From NCBI RefSeq assembly GCF_001766835.1, contig NZ_LKEU01000033.1, positions 124,001 to 188,000 on the forward strand: a stretch of DNA of 64,000 bases, written 5' to 3'. Positions 46,217 through 55,300 of this stretch are shown piece by piece; position 1 is the first letter of the stretch; every line of letters starts with the position of its first letter. The notes below the pieces were generated by a model. It saw only the letters and a program-made list of their open reading frames with translations. It searched no databases and had not been told where the DNA came from. The position numbers and the translations under genes are program-made. Source of the stretch: Acetobacterium wieringae. Lineage in GTDB: Bacteria > Bacillota > Clostridia > Eubacteriales > Eubacteriaceae.

Positions 46217-46293
46217 TACCGCATTAGATTATTTTGCTTCCATTTGCATGATTATATTTGTGTTTTTCAATTCAAGTAAGAGAGGTTATTATT

Positions 46294-47562
46294 ATGGAAT
46301 TATTAGCATTACAACAATACATCGATATTGTCTGGGTGTTTTTGGCAGCAGTCCTGGTCTTCTTTATGCAGGCAGGCTTTGCCATGGTCGAAACCGGCTT
46401 TACCCGGGCTAAAAATGCCGGGAACATCATCATGAAGAACTTTGTCGATTTTATGATCGGCTCCATCTTATTTTTCTGTTTTGGTTTTGCTTTTATGTTT
46501 GGTCCGGACGTCGGTGGACTCATCGGCATGGGTGGTTTCTTCAACCCCGAAAATCTGACCAATGTTTCGGCTTTTGAGGCGGTTACTCCAGAACTGTTTA
46601 TCTTTTTCCAGACGGTCTTTTGTGCCACTGCCGCCACCATTGTATCCGGGGCAGTCGCCGGACGAACGAAATTCTCGGTTTACTGTATAATCTCCGCTTT
46701 TGTCAGCCTGATTATTTATCCGGTCGTTGGTCACTGGGCCTGGGGCGGCGGATTCCTCAGCTCCATGGGATTTGTTGACTTCGCCGGTTCAACCGTTGTT
46801 CACTCGGTAGGTGGCTGGACGGCGCTGATGGGTGCCATCATTGTCGGGCCCCGAATTGGTAAATATAACAAAGACGGCAAAGCCAATGCCATACCCGGTC
46901 ACAGTTTAACCCTGGGTGCCCTGGGCGTCTTTATTCTCTGGTTTGCCTGGTTTGGATTTAACTGTGGTAGCACCCTGGCAGTCAACCTGGATATTGGCCA
47001 TATCGCCATGACCACCAATCTGGCCGCTGCTGCCGGTGGAATCACTGTTATGGCACTAACCTGGGCCCGTTATAAAAAACCGGATATCTCCATGACCCTT
47101 AATGGTGTGCTGGGTGGTCTGGTTGCCATTACCGCCGGTTGTCTGGTTGTAACCCTCTGGGGCGCGATTGTCATTGGCGTCATCGCCGGTGTGATTATCA
47201 CCTTTGGGATTCCGTTCATTGATCAGAAGCTTAAAATCGATGATCCGGTTGGGGCTGTTGGCGTTCACTGTATGAACGGTGTAGCTGGTACCTTGCTGGT
47301 TGGTTTATTTGCCAACTACCTGCCAGGCACAGAAGATGCCATTCTGGGATTATTATATGGCGGTGGAATCGATCTGTTAATTGTTCAGGCTATCGGTGTC
47401 GTGTCGGTTGCTGCCTGGACCTTAGGCACTTCCTTCCTGCTGTTCTATGGCCTTAAGAAAACAGTTGGCCTCCGGGTTGAAAAAGTCGTTGAAATTGAAG
47501 GCCTCGACGTTCACGAACACGGTATTGAAGCGTACTCTGACTTTGTCAGCCGGATGAACTAA
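46294..47562 (+). CDS. amt: Ammonium transporter, Amt family
   Basis: A membrane channel for ammonium. The product of about 422 residues has 11 membrane segments, the Amt signature blocks FFMQAGFAMVETGFTRAKN near the start, FCFGFAFMFG, GRTKFSVYCI, DFAGSTVVHSVGGW and NPCG-type ending VGVHCMNGVAGT with the pore histidine. The ATG at 46294 follows AGAGAGG; an earlier in-frame start is not supported. It ends with a C-terminal tail expected to interact with the P-II protein. Confidence 0.95.
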   Translation: MELLALQQYIDIVWVFLAAVLVFFMQAGFAMVETGFTRAKNAGNIIMKNFVDFMIGSILFFCFGFAFMFGPDVGGLIGMGGFFNPENLTNVSAFEAVTPELFIFFQTVFCATAATIVSGAVAGRTKFSVYCIISAFVSLIIYPVVGHWAWGGGFLSSMGFVDFAGSTVVHSVGGWTALMGAIIVGPRIGKYNKDGKANAIPGHSLTLGALGVFILWFAWFGFNCGSTLAVNLDIGHIAMTTNLAAAAGGITVMALTWARYKKPDISMTLNGVLGGLVAITAGCLVVTLWGAIVIGVIAGVIITFGIPFIDQKLKIDDPVGAVGVHCMNGVAGTLLVGLFANYLPGTEDAILGLLYGGGIDLLIVQAIGVVSVAAWTLGTSFLLFYGLKKTVGLRVEKVVEIEGLDVHEHGIEAYSDFVSRMN

Positions 47563-47684
47563 GACTCCATTTCGCTTTTCATCCCACAAAATCACATCAA
47601 TCACCCGGCAGATAATGGAACACCCCCCTTGTTCCATTATTTGACGGATCTGATTAAGTCTTATTAAAACCCCATGTTGTGACA

Positions 47685-47722
47685 AAAGCCCGAGAAGTAA
47701 AAACTTCCCGGGCTTTCTTTTT
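47685..47722. terminator. Terminator between amt and the flavodoxin gene
   Basis: AAAGCCCGAGAAGT pairs with ACTTCCCGGGCTTT (47685-47716), with T-rich sequence on the right. It lies between convergent genes, so it can end transcripts from both sides. Confidence 0.8.
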
Positions 47723-47745
47723 AACTCAATGTTTTGTATGTGCCT

Positions 47746-48183
47746 TTAAAATTCAGCAAAAGCCTTGCCAAACTCAACACAACGGCGGCGCCCGGCTTTA
47801 TCGGGTTCCCCCAGGATGGTCAGACCATGATCAAATAGAAGGGCTCCCAAATCTTTCACCTGGTTCTCCCAGATCTGCATCCACTCCCCTGCACCCCATC
47901 CGTGGGAGCCAAACAGAGCGACCTTTTTTCCCTTGAGATGACCGGATATAGCTTTAAAAAACGGTTCAAACTCACTTTTCTCCAGAGCTTCCCCTTCCAT
48001 TGCCGGGCACCCCAGGGCAATTTTATAATAGCTGTCAATCGTATTAATATCAAAGTCAACCACGTTGACTAAAATCGCTTTTGCACCAGCTTCGTCAATA
48101 CCATTGGAAATTTTTTCAGCCATAATCTCCGTGCTTTCTTTATAACTCCAATAGATCACACCAATTTTATCTACCAGTTCCAT
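47746..48183 (-). CDS. Flavodoxin
   Basis: A 145-residue short-chain flavodoxin: the FMN-binding loop in IYWSYKESTEIMAEKI, the GCPAMEGEAL segment and ALFGSHGWGAGEWMQIW near the second FMN contact. It would act as a low-potential electron carrier, for example in place of ferredoxin. It is convergent with amt, and its start is preceded by AGAAGGAG. The MITE-like element at 48.2 kb sits just upstream of the start, between it and the GTPases. Confidence 0.9.
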   Translation of the reverse strand: MELVDKIGVIYWSYKESTEIMAEKISNGIDEAGAKAILVNVVDFDINTIDSYYKIALGCPAMEGEALEKSEFEPFFKAISGHLKGKKVALFGSHGWGAGEWMQIWENQVKDLGALLFDHGLTILGEPDKAGRRRCVEFGKAFAEF

Positions 48184-48200
48184 TTCTGCTTCTCCTTCTT

Positions 48201-48393
48201 ATGAAAATTTATAGGTAATTGCGAAACTGCCGTGAGCTTTGCGCCCAGTTTCGCACGAAACAATTTTTACACTGTACGGCGGACAGTTCGATGAACTGTT
48301 CGCCTACACGTTACAAAATTGTTTGTGGAAACTGCACACAAAGCAACCATTGTTCGGTGTTTTTTTATTTCGCAATTACCTAATGAAAATTTA
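48201..48393. mobile_element. MITE-like element with 15-bp terminal inverted repeats and 11-bp target duplication
   Basis: The element at 48212-48382 (171 bp) begins TAGGTAATTGCGAAA and ends with the exact inverse TTTCGCAATTACCTA. It is flanked on both sides by the 11-base direct repeat ATGAAAATTTA (48201-48211 and 48383-48393), as produced by transposition. The interior is also largely self-complementary: GGCGGACAGTTC with GAACTGTTCGCC in the centre and AAACAATTTT with AAAATTGTTT further out, so it can fold as one long imperfect hairpin. No open frame or transposase is inside. Confidence 0.85.
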
Positions 48394-48426
48394 CGTTGCC
48401 TGATTATATACCCCAAAACCCGGCGA

Positions 48427-49551
48427 TTATTCTTCACATTCCAATCCGGAATTAATTTTTTTTAATTCCTGCGCCAAGATCTCAACGCAGACTTGCAGAT
48501 GGTCTTCCAACAAGGCCTTGTTGTGCCGCAACCCTTCTCGATAATAGGCCCGGGTTTTTTCCTGGATGGCAAATTTGCCCAGCAGTCCCACCACCGGGAT
48601 AGCCAATAATACCGCTCCGGCAATCGAAGTTCCAATTTTGTCGCTTTTTTTTATCTGAAAGTGAGTAATCTCGGGAATCCTCAGCTGGTCGGTCGCTTCT
48701 ACCAGGGCATTGCCGGAAAACTGGTGGCTAAAGACAGCGTAGAATTCAAAGGCTTCATTAAAAAGCGCATCCGATTCCCGGCCAATCTCCTCAACTATTT
48801 CCTGGGCGTAGCGATCAAAAAAATCATTACGGCTGATTTCTTTTTTTCCGGAGGTCGGGTTTAAAAAACTGACCTGCTTCTGGACCACTTCCTGACAATC
48901 TTTAAACCAACTATTTATTTTCTCCTGGCCGATGGTTGCCAATATCTGCGGCATTTTACCGGAAATGGAATCGAGCAGATTGACCTTGATCCGATGGATG
49001 ATTTTTTCTTTGCCAAAGGCCTGGGTGGTCTTGCCGCTGAGCAATTTTTTGGCGTGGCTGGATACCTCGACAATATCCTGATTCCGTACCCCCGTTTTGG
49101 TTGTAATCGCTACGCGCATCGCGGTAATCGCAGTTTCCACATTCATCACATCACAATGAGTCAGTACCACCAGCACCGGGTTGCCCTCTTTTCCCAGGGC
49201 CCTGATCATGTCCAGATCAAAGTCTTCCACCCGGGCAGCTTTGGCGGACAGACAATAGATAATGGTATGGAACCACTCCCGGATTTCCCGGACATTATGC
49301 TGCTCCAGCACCTCCTGAATCAGGGCTTTCCAACTTTCTGATTTGTCCGCTTCCAGCCCCCAGGAGTCGTAAAGATGAAGAACCAGCTCGGGGCTCAACG
49401 GGATCGTTTCGGTAAAAATCCCCATCCCGGTAACCGGCCGACCAGCCCCAGTCTTCATCACTTCAGCGCCAAAAATATAATTGCACAGCGACGTTTTCCC
49501 GACCCCGGTTTTTCCTAAAATTAGCACATTAGTTTCGCAGCGTTTAGCCAT
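48427..49551 (-). CDS. GTPase, second gene of a pair (P-loop GTP-binding, Era-like)
   Basis: A 374-residue GTPase with G1 GKTGVGKTS (about residues 13-21), a G3 region YDSWGLE in place of the usual DTPG, and G4 THCD. A hydrophobic segment near residues 315-335 (IAGAVLLAIPVVGLLG) suggests membrane contact, followed by a charged C-terminal helix. It overlaps the preceding GTPase gene by eight bases. The two are diverged paralogues and probably function together. No other domain is recognised; membrane remodelling or an interferon-GTPase-like defence role are options. Confidence 0.78.
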   Translation of the reverse strand: MAKRCETNVLILGKTGVGKTSLCNYIFGAEVMKTGAGRPVTGMGIFTETIPLSPELVLHLYDSWGLEADKSESWKALIQEVLEQHNVREIREWFHTIIYCLSAKAARVEDFDLDMIRALGKEGNPVLVVLTHCDVMNVETAITAMRVAITTKTGVRNQDIVEVSSHAKKLLSGKTTQAFGKEKIIHRIKVNLLDSISGKMPQILATIGQEKINSWFKDCQEVVQKQVSFLNPTSGKKEISRNDFFDRYAQEIVEEIGRESDALFNEAFEFYAVFSHQFSGNALVEATDQLRIPEITHFQIKKSDKIGTSIAGAVLLAIPVVGLLGKFAIQEKTRAYYREGLRHNKALLEDHLQVCVEILAQELKKINSGLECEE

Positions 49552-50713
49552 GTCGGGAAACCTTGAACCATTCGTTCATTAAAGTCGCAATATTTTCGCC
49601 ATTGAAATAATCGGCCCAGACAATTTCTTTGCCTTCTTCAAACACTGCGGTGGCACAGCGAAAGCAGATCTCCGAAATGGCATAACCCATGGCGGCGGTA
49701 AAGCTGGAGGCGACTACCGTGTTGACGGTGGTGCCGATGGCGGTTCCGACCCCGGGAATCAATTTAAAGAGATTGGTACTGAGAGTTTGGGCCAATAACC
49801 GGCCGGATTCCGAAACCACCACTGAGCCCACCAGTGATGACAGGTTACTCAGCTTCTGATCCAGTCCATAGGTTTTCATGATGTGCAGCGACATCTTAAT
49901 CTGGATCGGAACCAACAGCGCCGCATCCGAAAAAGGGATTGGCGTTAAGGCAACCCCGGCTGCACCACTGGTATAGAGGGGAATAATCTTGTGATTGATC
50001 AGTCTTTTTTTAGCCGCCAGATTTCCTTTGAGGGCACTGATAAACCCTTCCCGCAAGGACTCATCGAGATGATCAATGGCCCAACCAATCAGTTCCTCCC
50101 ATTGCAGGTAATCCTTCAAGGCGGCTGTTATGGCCGGATCAACGGAGGTACTGGCCCGAAAAAAATCCACCTGGCAATACTCTCTGATGGCCGCTTCCAT
50201 CGCCGCAAGTTCCTCGGCATCAAGGCTGTCAATTTGAGTCAATACCACTGCCACCGGCAGCTTCTTAGCTTTAAGCATCTGGATTACATCGATATCCATA
50301 TCCGTAACCCGTTTGTTTCCAGCCGAAATACAATACCAGACCTCGTGGATCTGGTTATTCAGTTCCTGACTGACACCTGCTTCTTTAGCTGAAGCAATGG
50401 CCGTATCGCCAAAGGCATTGACCCAGTCTTCCACATTGGCCTTGTATTGGGAAATTTTCTCGGTGCCGATTTCATAGCCTTCGGTGTCATAAAGGACCAC
50501 CCCGGTATCCTCCCGTTGGTATCGGGTGATCCCCCGGGTGACTGGAACGCCATGGCCGATTTGGGCCAGGTTCTCGCCAAAGACATAATTCACCACCGAA
50601 CTTTTTCCGGCCCCGGTGGCGCCGCAGATGAGAATATTGGGTTTTTTGATCCCGGCGCTGATTTCACCCAGGGTTTTATTAAAATCAAAATCATCAGGTC
50701 GATAGTCTTTCAT
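49544..50713 (-). CDS. GTPase with DUF697-like C-terminal domain, first gene of a pair
   Basis: A 389-residue protein with G1 GATGAGKSS (about 30-38), G3 DTEGYEIG, G4 TQID and a C-terminal half with hydrophobic helices of the DUF697/YcjF type (AGVALTPIPFSDAALLVPIQIKM, IPGVGTAIGTTVNTVVASSF). Such proteins are thought to act at the membrane. It begins the two-gene operon after an extended -10 promoter and lies beside the Wadjet locus on the same strand. Function is not established. Confidence 0.8.
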   Translation of the reverse strand: MKDYRPDDFDFNKTLGEISAGIKKPNILICGATGAGKSSVVNYVFGENLAQIGHGVPVTRGITRYQREDTGVVLYDTEGYEIGTEKISQYKANVEDWVNAFGDTAIASAKEAGVSQELNNQIHEVWYCISAGNKRVTDMDIDVIQMLKAKKLPVAVVLTQIDSLDAEELAAMEAAIREYCQVDFFRASTSVDPAITAALKDYLQWEELIGWAIDHLDESLREGFISALKGNLAAKKRLINHKIIPLYTSGAAGVALTPIPFSDAALLVPIQIKMSLHIMKTYGLDQKLSNLSSLVGSVVVSESGRLLAQTLSTNLFKLIPGVGTAIGTTVNTVVASSFTAAMGYAISEICFRCATAVFEEGKEIVWADYFNGENIATLMNEWFKVSRHG

Positions 50714-50772
50714 TGGTTCCCTCTTTCTTTGTTGCTGCCTGGTCGTTCATAACTAGGCGGCCAGCTTCTAAA

Positions 50773-50799
50773 ATTATACCAGCACATTGTTAATTTCAA
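50773..50799 (-). promoter_or_regulatory. Candidate promoter of the GTPase pair
   Basis: Minus-strand TGGTATAAT (TATAAT at 50773-50778 with extended TG) and TTGAAA (50794-50799), only 15 bases apart. The short spacing is compensated by the extended -10. It is 60 bases before the GTPase start. Confidence 0.4.
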
Positions 50800-50908
50800 T
50801 TTAATTAAATCTTCACCTAACTATCACAAAATAATCAAGACCCGACCACAGACTGGCGGTAAACTAAGACTGCACGATACACCGCTACCATCTTTTTGCC
50901 GGGTTTTC

Positions 50909-51013
50909 ACCAAAGGATTATCCCTCAATAATCCTCTGGTTTAACATAGATTTTCTTTTCATGAACTCCTTTCTCACAAAAAAGAATCCTCTTTATTTAG
51001 AGGGTTCTTTTTT
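50909..51013 (-). terminator. Terminator region of the Wadjet operon
   Basis: AAAGAATCCTCT (50981-50992) pairs with AGAGGGTTCTTT (50999-51010), with an A/T tail on each side. A second hairpin, ACCAAAGGATTAT with ATAATCCTCTGGT (50909-50940), follows. Both lie within 150 bases of the jetD stop. The remainder of the 346-base gap contains only the promoter noted separately. Confidence 0.75.
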
Positions 51014-51059
51014 ACTTGAAGCCGATTGATAAATTGACGCATTCATTCTTTTCGACACC

Positions 51060-52334
51060 TCAAAGTATTTCAATATCGTTGCGATATTGATCCACCAGCA
51101 TTTCCTGATAACCACTGTAACCGGATTTTTTTATCACTTCAGCCAGCTTTTTTAATTCCGGTGATTCAATGCTGTCCAGCTTTTTCAAGCGGGCTGCCGA
51201 GATCATCTTTTTGGACTGGATCTTTTGATAAGCTTCCGGGGTAAAATGCCATAAGATTAATTTAGAACCGTATCTTTTTTTAAGCTTATCGGCAATAAGC
51301 AACCCTTCCGGGTCAAAATCACCACTGTAATAAATCTCACCGCCCCCTTGAACAATTTTATCCAGCAGCAATAAAGTGGCTACCTTGACGTTACCCGTCG
51401 AACAAATTAGCGAGCCGGGTCGATCTTCCAGAATCCCGGCAATTTCACTAAATACGGTCGGGTTTTCAAAAACAAAGATCCGCTTCTTGAAGCAGCTGAC
51501 CCGGTCGATCTTGCTGATATTCCACAGCGAAATATGCAGTGGTTCACCAGCTTCAGCAAAACCCGCCCAGCCCAAATGGATTTTATCCCCTACAAAAGCC
51601 CTTATTCCTCGACCAATGGTATAATTGGAAACCTCATCATAAATAAGACCGGCCCGGTATAAAAGTTCCATCTGGGCTTGCGCATTTTTGGGATAATCAA
51701 GTTGATAATAACTTGCTAAGGCGTAAAGCAGCAAGCGACCACTATCCCGATTCATATCGAAGGCATGGGGATCTTTGGTAATTTGCGAGGCAAAGAGAGC
51801 CAGCCGAATCTTTTCCGGTTCTACCACACACTGATTCAAGCCTTGGCCAACCTGTATCAGGAGTCTCTTTAAATCCTCCGGATTTTCGTTATATTTCAAA
51901 TTAAGAATTGCATAGGCATTGTTTTTGTTTTTCAAAACAGCTGCTAACCACAACGCCGCCGGTGATTCATTAAAGGCTTCTATGATTTCCTGAAAAAAGC
52001 AGCTTCTTTCGTCAGCATATTGGCTTCTTAAATCTTTTTTCCAGCTCAGCTTTTCACCAAAATAGCAGGTCAGCACTTCTTCAAAATCTGCCCCTTGATA
52101 TTTTGTCTCTTCAAAGGCCCTGATAAATTTTTCCACCGAAAATGCAGCACTTTTCTGAAGATAATTCTTTTTAAACAAACTTCTTAGCACCTCCCGTTCG
52201 TCACTGGTTATTTTATCCAATCGGATGGTGCCACCCAGATGTCCAAGGGATTGGTATTTTTCACGGATCTGTTTCATAATCCGATCATAACCGGGATTGG
52301 CTTTGAGATAGACAACAAACTCATGAAGCATCAT
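51060..52334 (-). CDS. jetD: Wadjet subunit JetD, topoisomerase-like nuclease
   Basis: The nuclease of the Wadjet system, which cuts closed circular plasmids after DNA loop extrusion. The 424-residue protein ends in a TOPRIM domain with the acidic triad in YYSGDFDPEGLL (D339, D341, E344), following a mostly alpha-helical N-terminal domain. Its ATG-ATG start overlaps the jetC stop by 14 bases. A normal length for type II JetD. Terminator hairpins follow. Confidence 0.88.
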   Translation of the reverse strand: MMLHEFVVYLKANPGYDRIMKQIREKYQSLGHLGGTIRLDKITSDEREVLRSLFKKNYLQKSAAFSVEKFIRAFEETKYQGADFEEVLTCYFGEKLSWKKDLRSQYADERSCFFQEIIEAFNESPAALWLAAVLKNKNNAYAILNLKYNENPEDLKRLLIQVGQGLNQCVVEPEKIRLALFASQITKDPHAFDMNRDSGRLLLYALASYYQLDYPKNAQAQMELLYRAGLIYDEVSNYTIGRGIRAFVGDKIHLGWAGFAEAGEPLHISLWNISKIDRVSCFKKRIFVFENPTVFSEIAGILEDRPGSLICSTGNVKVATLLLLDKIVQGGGEIYYSGDFDPEGLLIADKLKKRYGSKLILWHFTPEAYQKIQSKKMISAARLKKLDSIESPELKKLAEVIKKSGYSGYQEMLVDQYRNDIEIL

Positions 52335-55300
52335 CGATCACCAGTTTTCGTACCTTACCATTCCAGTGATAACGCAGCACGGTGACGAAATCGGCGTTAT
52401 CCGGCCGGATCAACTCACTGATCGCCAGCGCATCAACGGTGTCATAATCGCCCCAAAGGATTTGGGAATTGATGATATAGCTGAGATCCAGTTCATTGAG
52501 CAGCCGGAACATATCCCGGATATTTTGCTCATCGACCCCGGCAAAGGCCTCATCAAGAGAAAGAATCCGGGCACTTTCTTTGCTGGCGGCCTCATACCGG
52601 GCGTTGACGGCCGAAAATAAGGGTACATACATCGCCATCGCTTTTTCACCGCCGCTGAATTTAAAGAAGCCGTTATTGGTCAGTTCCTTACTGAGCTGCC
52701 CGGTTTTTTTAAAGAACAGTTTAAATTCAAACCATTTTCGATAGTCCAGAATGTCCTTCATAATCGCATGGAAGGTCAGATTGACCTCCTTCTCTTCCAG
52801 GGCTCGTCGAGCCAGCGCAATTTTTGATCGGAAATGTTCGGAAAGGGCATTAAGATCTTCATCCCTTAACAGATTGCCATCCATTTTTAGCAGGTTGACC
52901 AGCTTTTTGGTATCCAGCTGTTCTTCCGTTTCAGCTTTTTTACTGGACCATTTGAGGCTAAAACTGAGCCCCATCGAGGTGTCCATTTTTTCCATCAACT
53001 GATTCATGTTATCGACCCATTTTTCACTGTGGAAAATCCGGGCACTGATTTTTTTGCTGATATTCTTAACCAGAATGTCTTCAAATAGTTCCCGGTCACT
53101 TTCTTTCAGAAGCTTTTCAGTTTCCTCCAGACTATCTTTCAAATATTCAGATAAATCATAGAAATTGACCACCATCCCGGCGACTTTCGCCGTGATGTTC
53201 AGCCGACTTCTGATCTCATGGGCTTTTTTTACCGCCTCCGCTTCTTCGTCATACCATTCTTTTTCAAAAATATATTGACTGTTCAGCGAATAATCCCGGA
53301 GGTATTGGCTATTGATATTTAAATTTTCCACGATTTTGCGAGTAGCCTGCTCTTTGCTTTGTTTGTCGGCAACCGGATTTTTATTAAGCATCTTCACGGC
53401 GATCCCAAACAGATCGCCTTCCGGCGATTTGACCACATAGCCCAGATCAAGCTCTTCTTTAAAGGCCGCTTCCATAATTAAGTCGATTTGCTCATGCTGT
53501 CTAAGTACCTGCTCCAGATCGCAAAGCTCTCTGGTCAGATGCTTAACGCCCATTTTTTCTCTTTCCAGCTGGATAGCGGCGTCTTCTTTTTCGATTGGGA
53601 GTTCCTTTAATGCTGTCAGACATTGTTCCAGTTCGGACTTAATGGCCTCATAATCGGTGAGTTTTAATTGCTCATTAAGATTCGTCAGCATCATTTCCAT
53701 GGTAGCCCGCCGAGTGTTGATGCCATTGATCTCATACAGCACATCATCAATTTCCTGCAAAACTTCCTGATACCGATTTTCTGCCACCCTTAAGCTGTCG
53801 AGACTATAATTTAATTGCAGCTTTTGCTTTTCCAGACCATGAAGCTCATCACGATAGGCCAAAGCCGAAGCTTCGGCTTCGCCATAGGCTTCCAGATTCA
53901 AAGGCAGGGTGATTCTACGGGTGATCTGAAAAACCTCTTGCTTTATTTTTTTGACCGCATCAAACAAGATTTTTTCTTCAGCGGTCTTCTTTTCCGCTGT
54001 TTTTAAAGCCATCTCGTAGTCAAAAACAGCCTGTTTAACCACCTTAGCCGCCGTAACCAGATCCTCCGGATGGAGACCTTCGGAAAACTCCCGCTTCAAG
54101 GTTTCAATTTCCTGATTAATTTTAGCCAGCGCTTCACTGCTTGCTGCCAGACGAACCATAATGGCTGCCAATTCCGCTTCCAGCGTCTTCTGAATTTCTT
54201 CACGATACTTTTTTCTAGCCGAGGAACCAATGAATTTGGGTGTTTCCAGACCACTGGCCCTTCCTCTTAAAATTCCCAAACGATAATGACCCTTTTCATC
54301 TAAGTGGGTATGATGGTTTTCATCAATGAGAATACTGGTCAATACGTTTGCCACCTCTTCCGGCCCAATCTCGGTAAGTGACGGCTCCACCTTCAGATAT
54401 TGATTGATGCTGTGTACCATAAACTGGGGGGCTGGATAAAGGTACTTATCCCCGGTCAGCTCCGGCATTGATGCCAGTTTTTCGCGATAAGCCGTGGGGA
54501 TGATCAGAGCATCCAGGATTCCCATATCGGCTAAAGCTTCTTCAATGGCCGCCTGAGTCGAACTGTCTACCCCTTTCACATAATCCAGCGCCTTGTACAA
54601 CGGCAGATGAGGAATACCCAACTCCACCAGTTTTTTTCGGTTGTTCTTTACTTTTTCTGTGCGGAAGGGTTCCGGGTCTTTCATCTTTTTCCAGACATCA
54701 ATTTCGGCTTCTTTCTCGGTTTTTTGCTGGTCTATTTTTGCCCATTCGGATTGTTCCTGGTAGAGCTGATTCCGTTTTACCTGTTCTAGACCAATCAGCT
54801 CTTTTTGAAAAATCTGGGCGATGTCGTTAAAATTGCTTTCCGGGCCAAATTGCCGAATTTCCCGGGAGAGCTGCGTTAAACCATCGGCTGAAATAATATA
54901 TTCCTGATTATTCTGATTGTATTGATACAGCTTTTCCAGACATTCATCCTGAATTTCTGTTAACTGGCGGTTCGCCTGTTCCAGCAGGCGTTCTTTCGCA
55001 CCCAATTCTTTTTTGAGTTCATCCAGCTCCATCAACAGTTTGTCATACACTTCCGACATCTGTTTTTCCTTTTCCAGCGCTTTAACCGCCCGACTGATGG
55101 TCTGGGTATGATTTTTCAAGGTGGTCGTAACATAGCCGAAATCAAAAGGCTCGGTGATATCTTTTTTGACTTCGTCCCGCATGAAATCATGTTCATCAAA
55201 GGCAAAGGCTTCTGCCAAACCATCCATCTCTGCCAGCTGATTGATGATGCTGCTTTCTCCGGCTTCAATTTCCTGTCGGCAACTGGCTACCTGATTGTCC

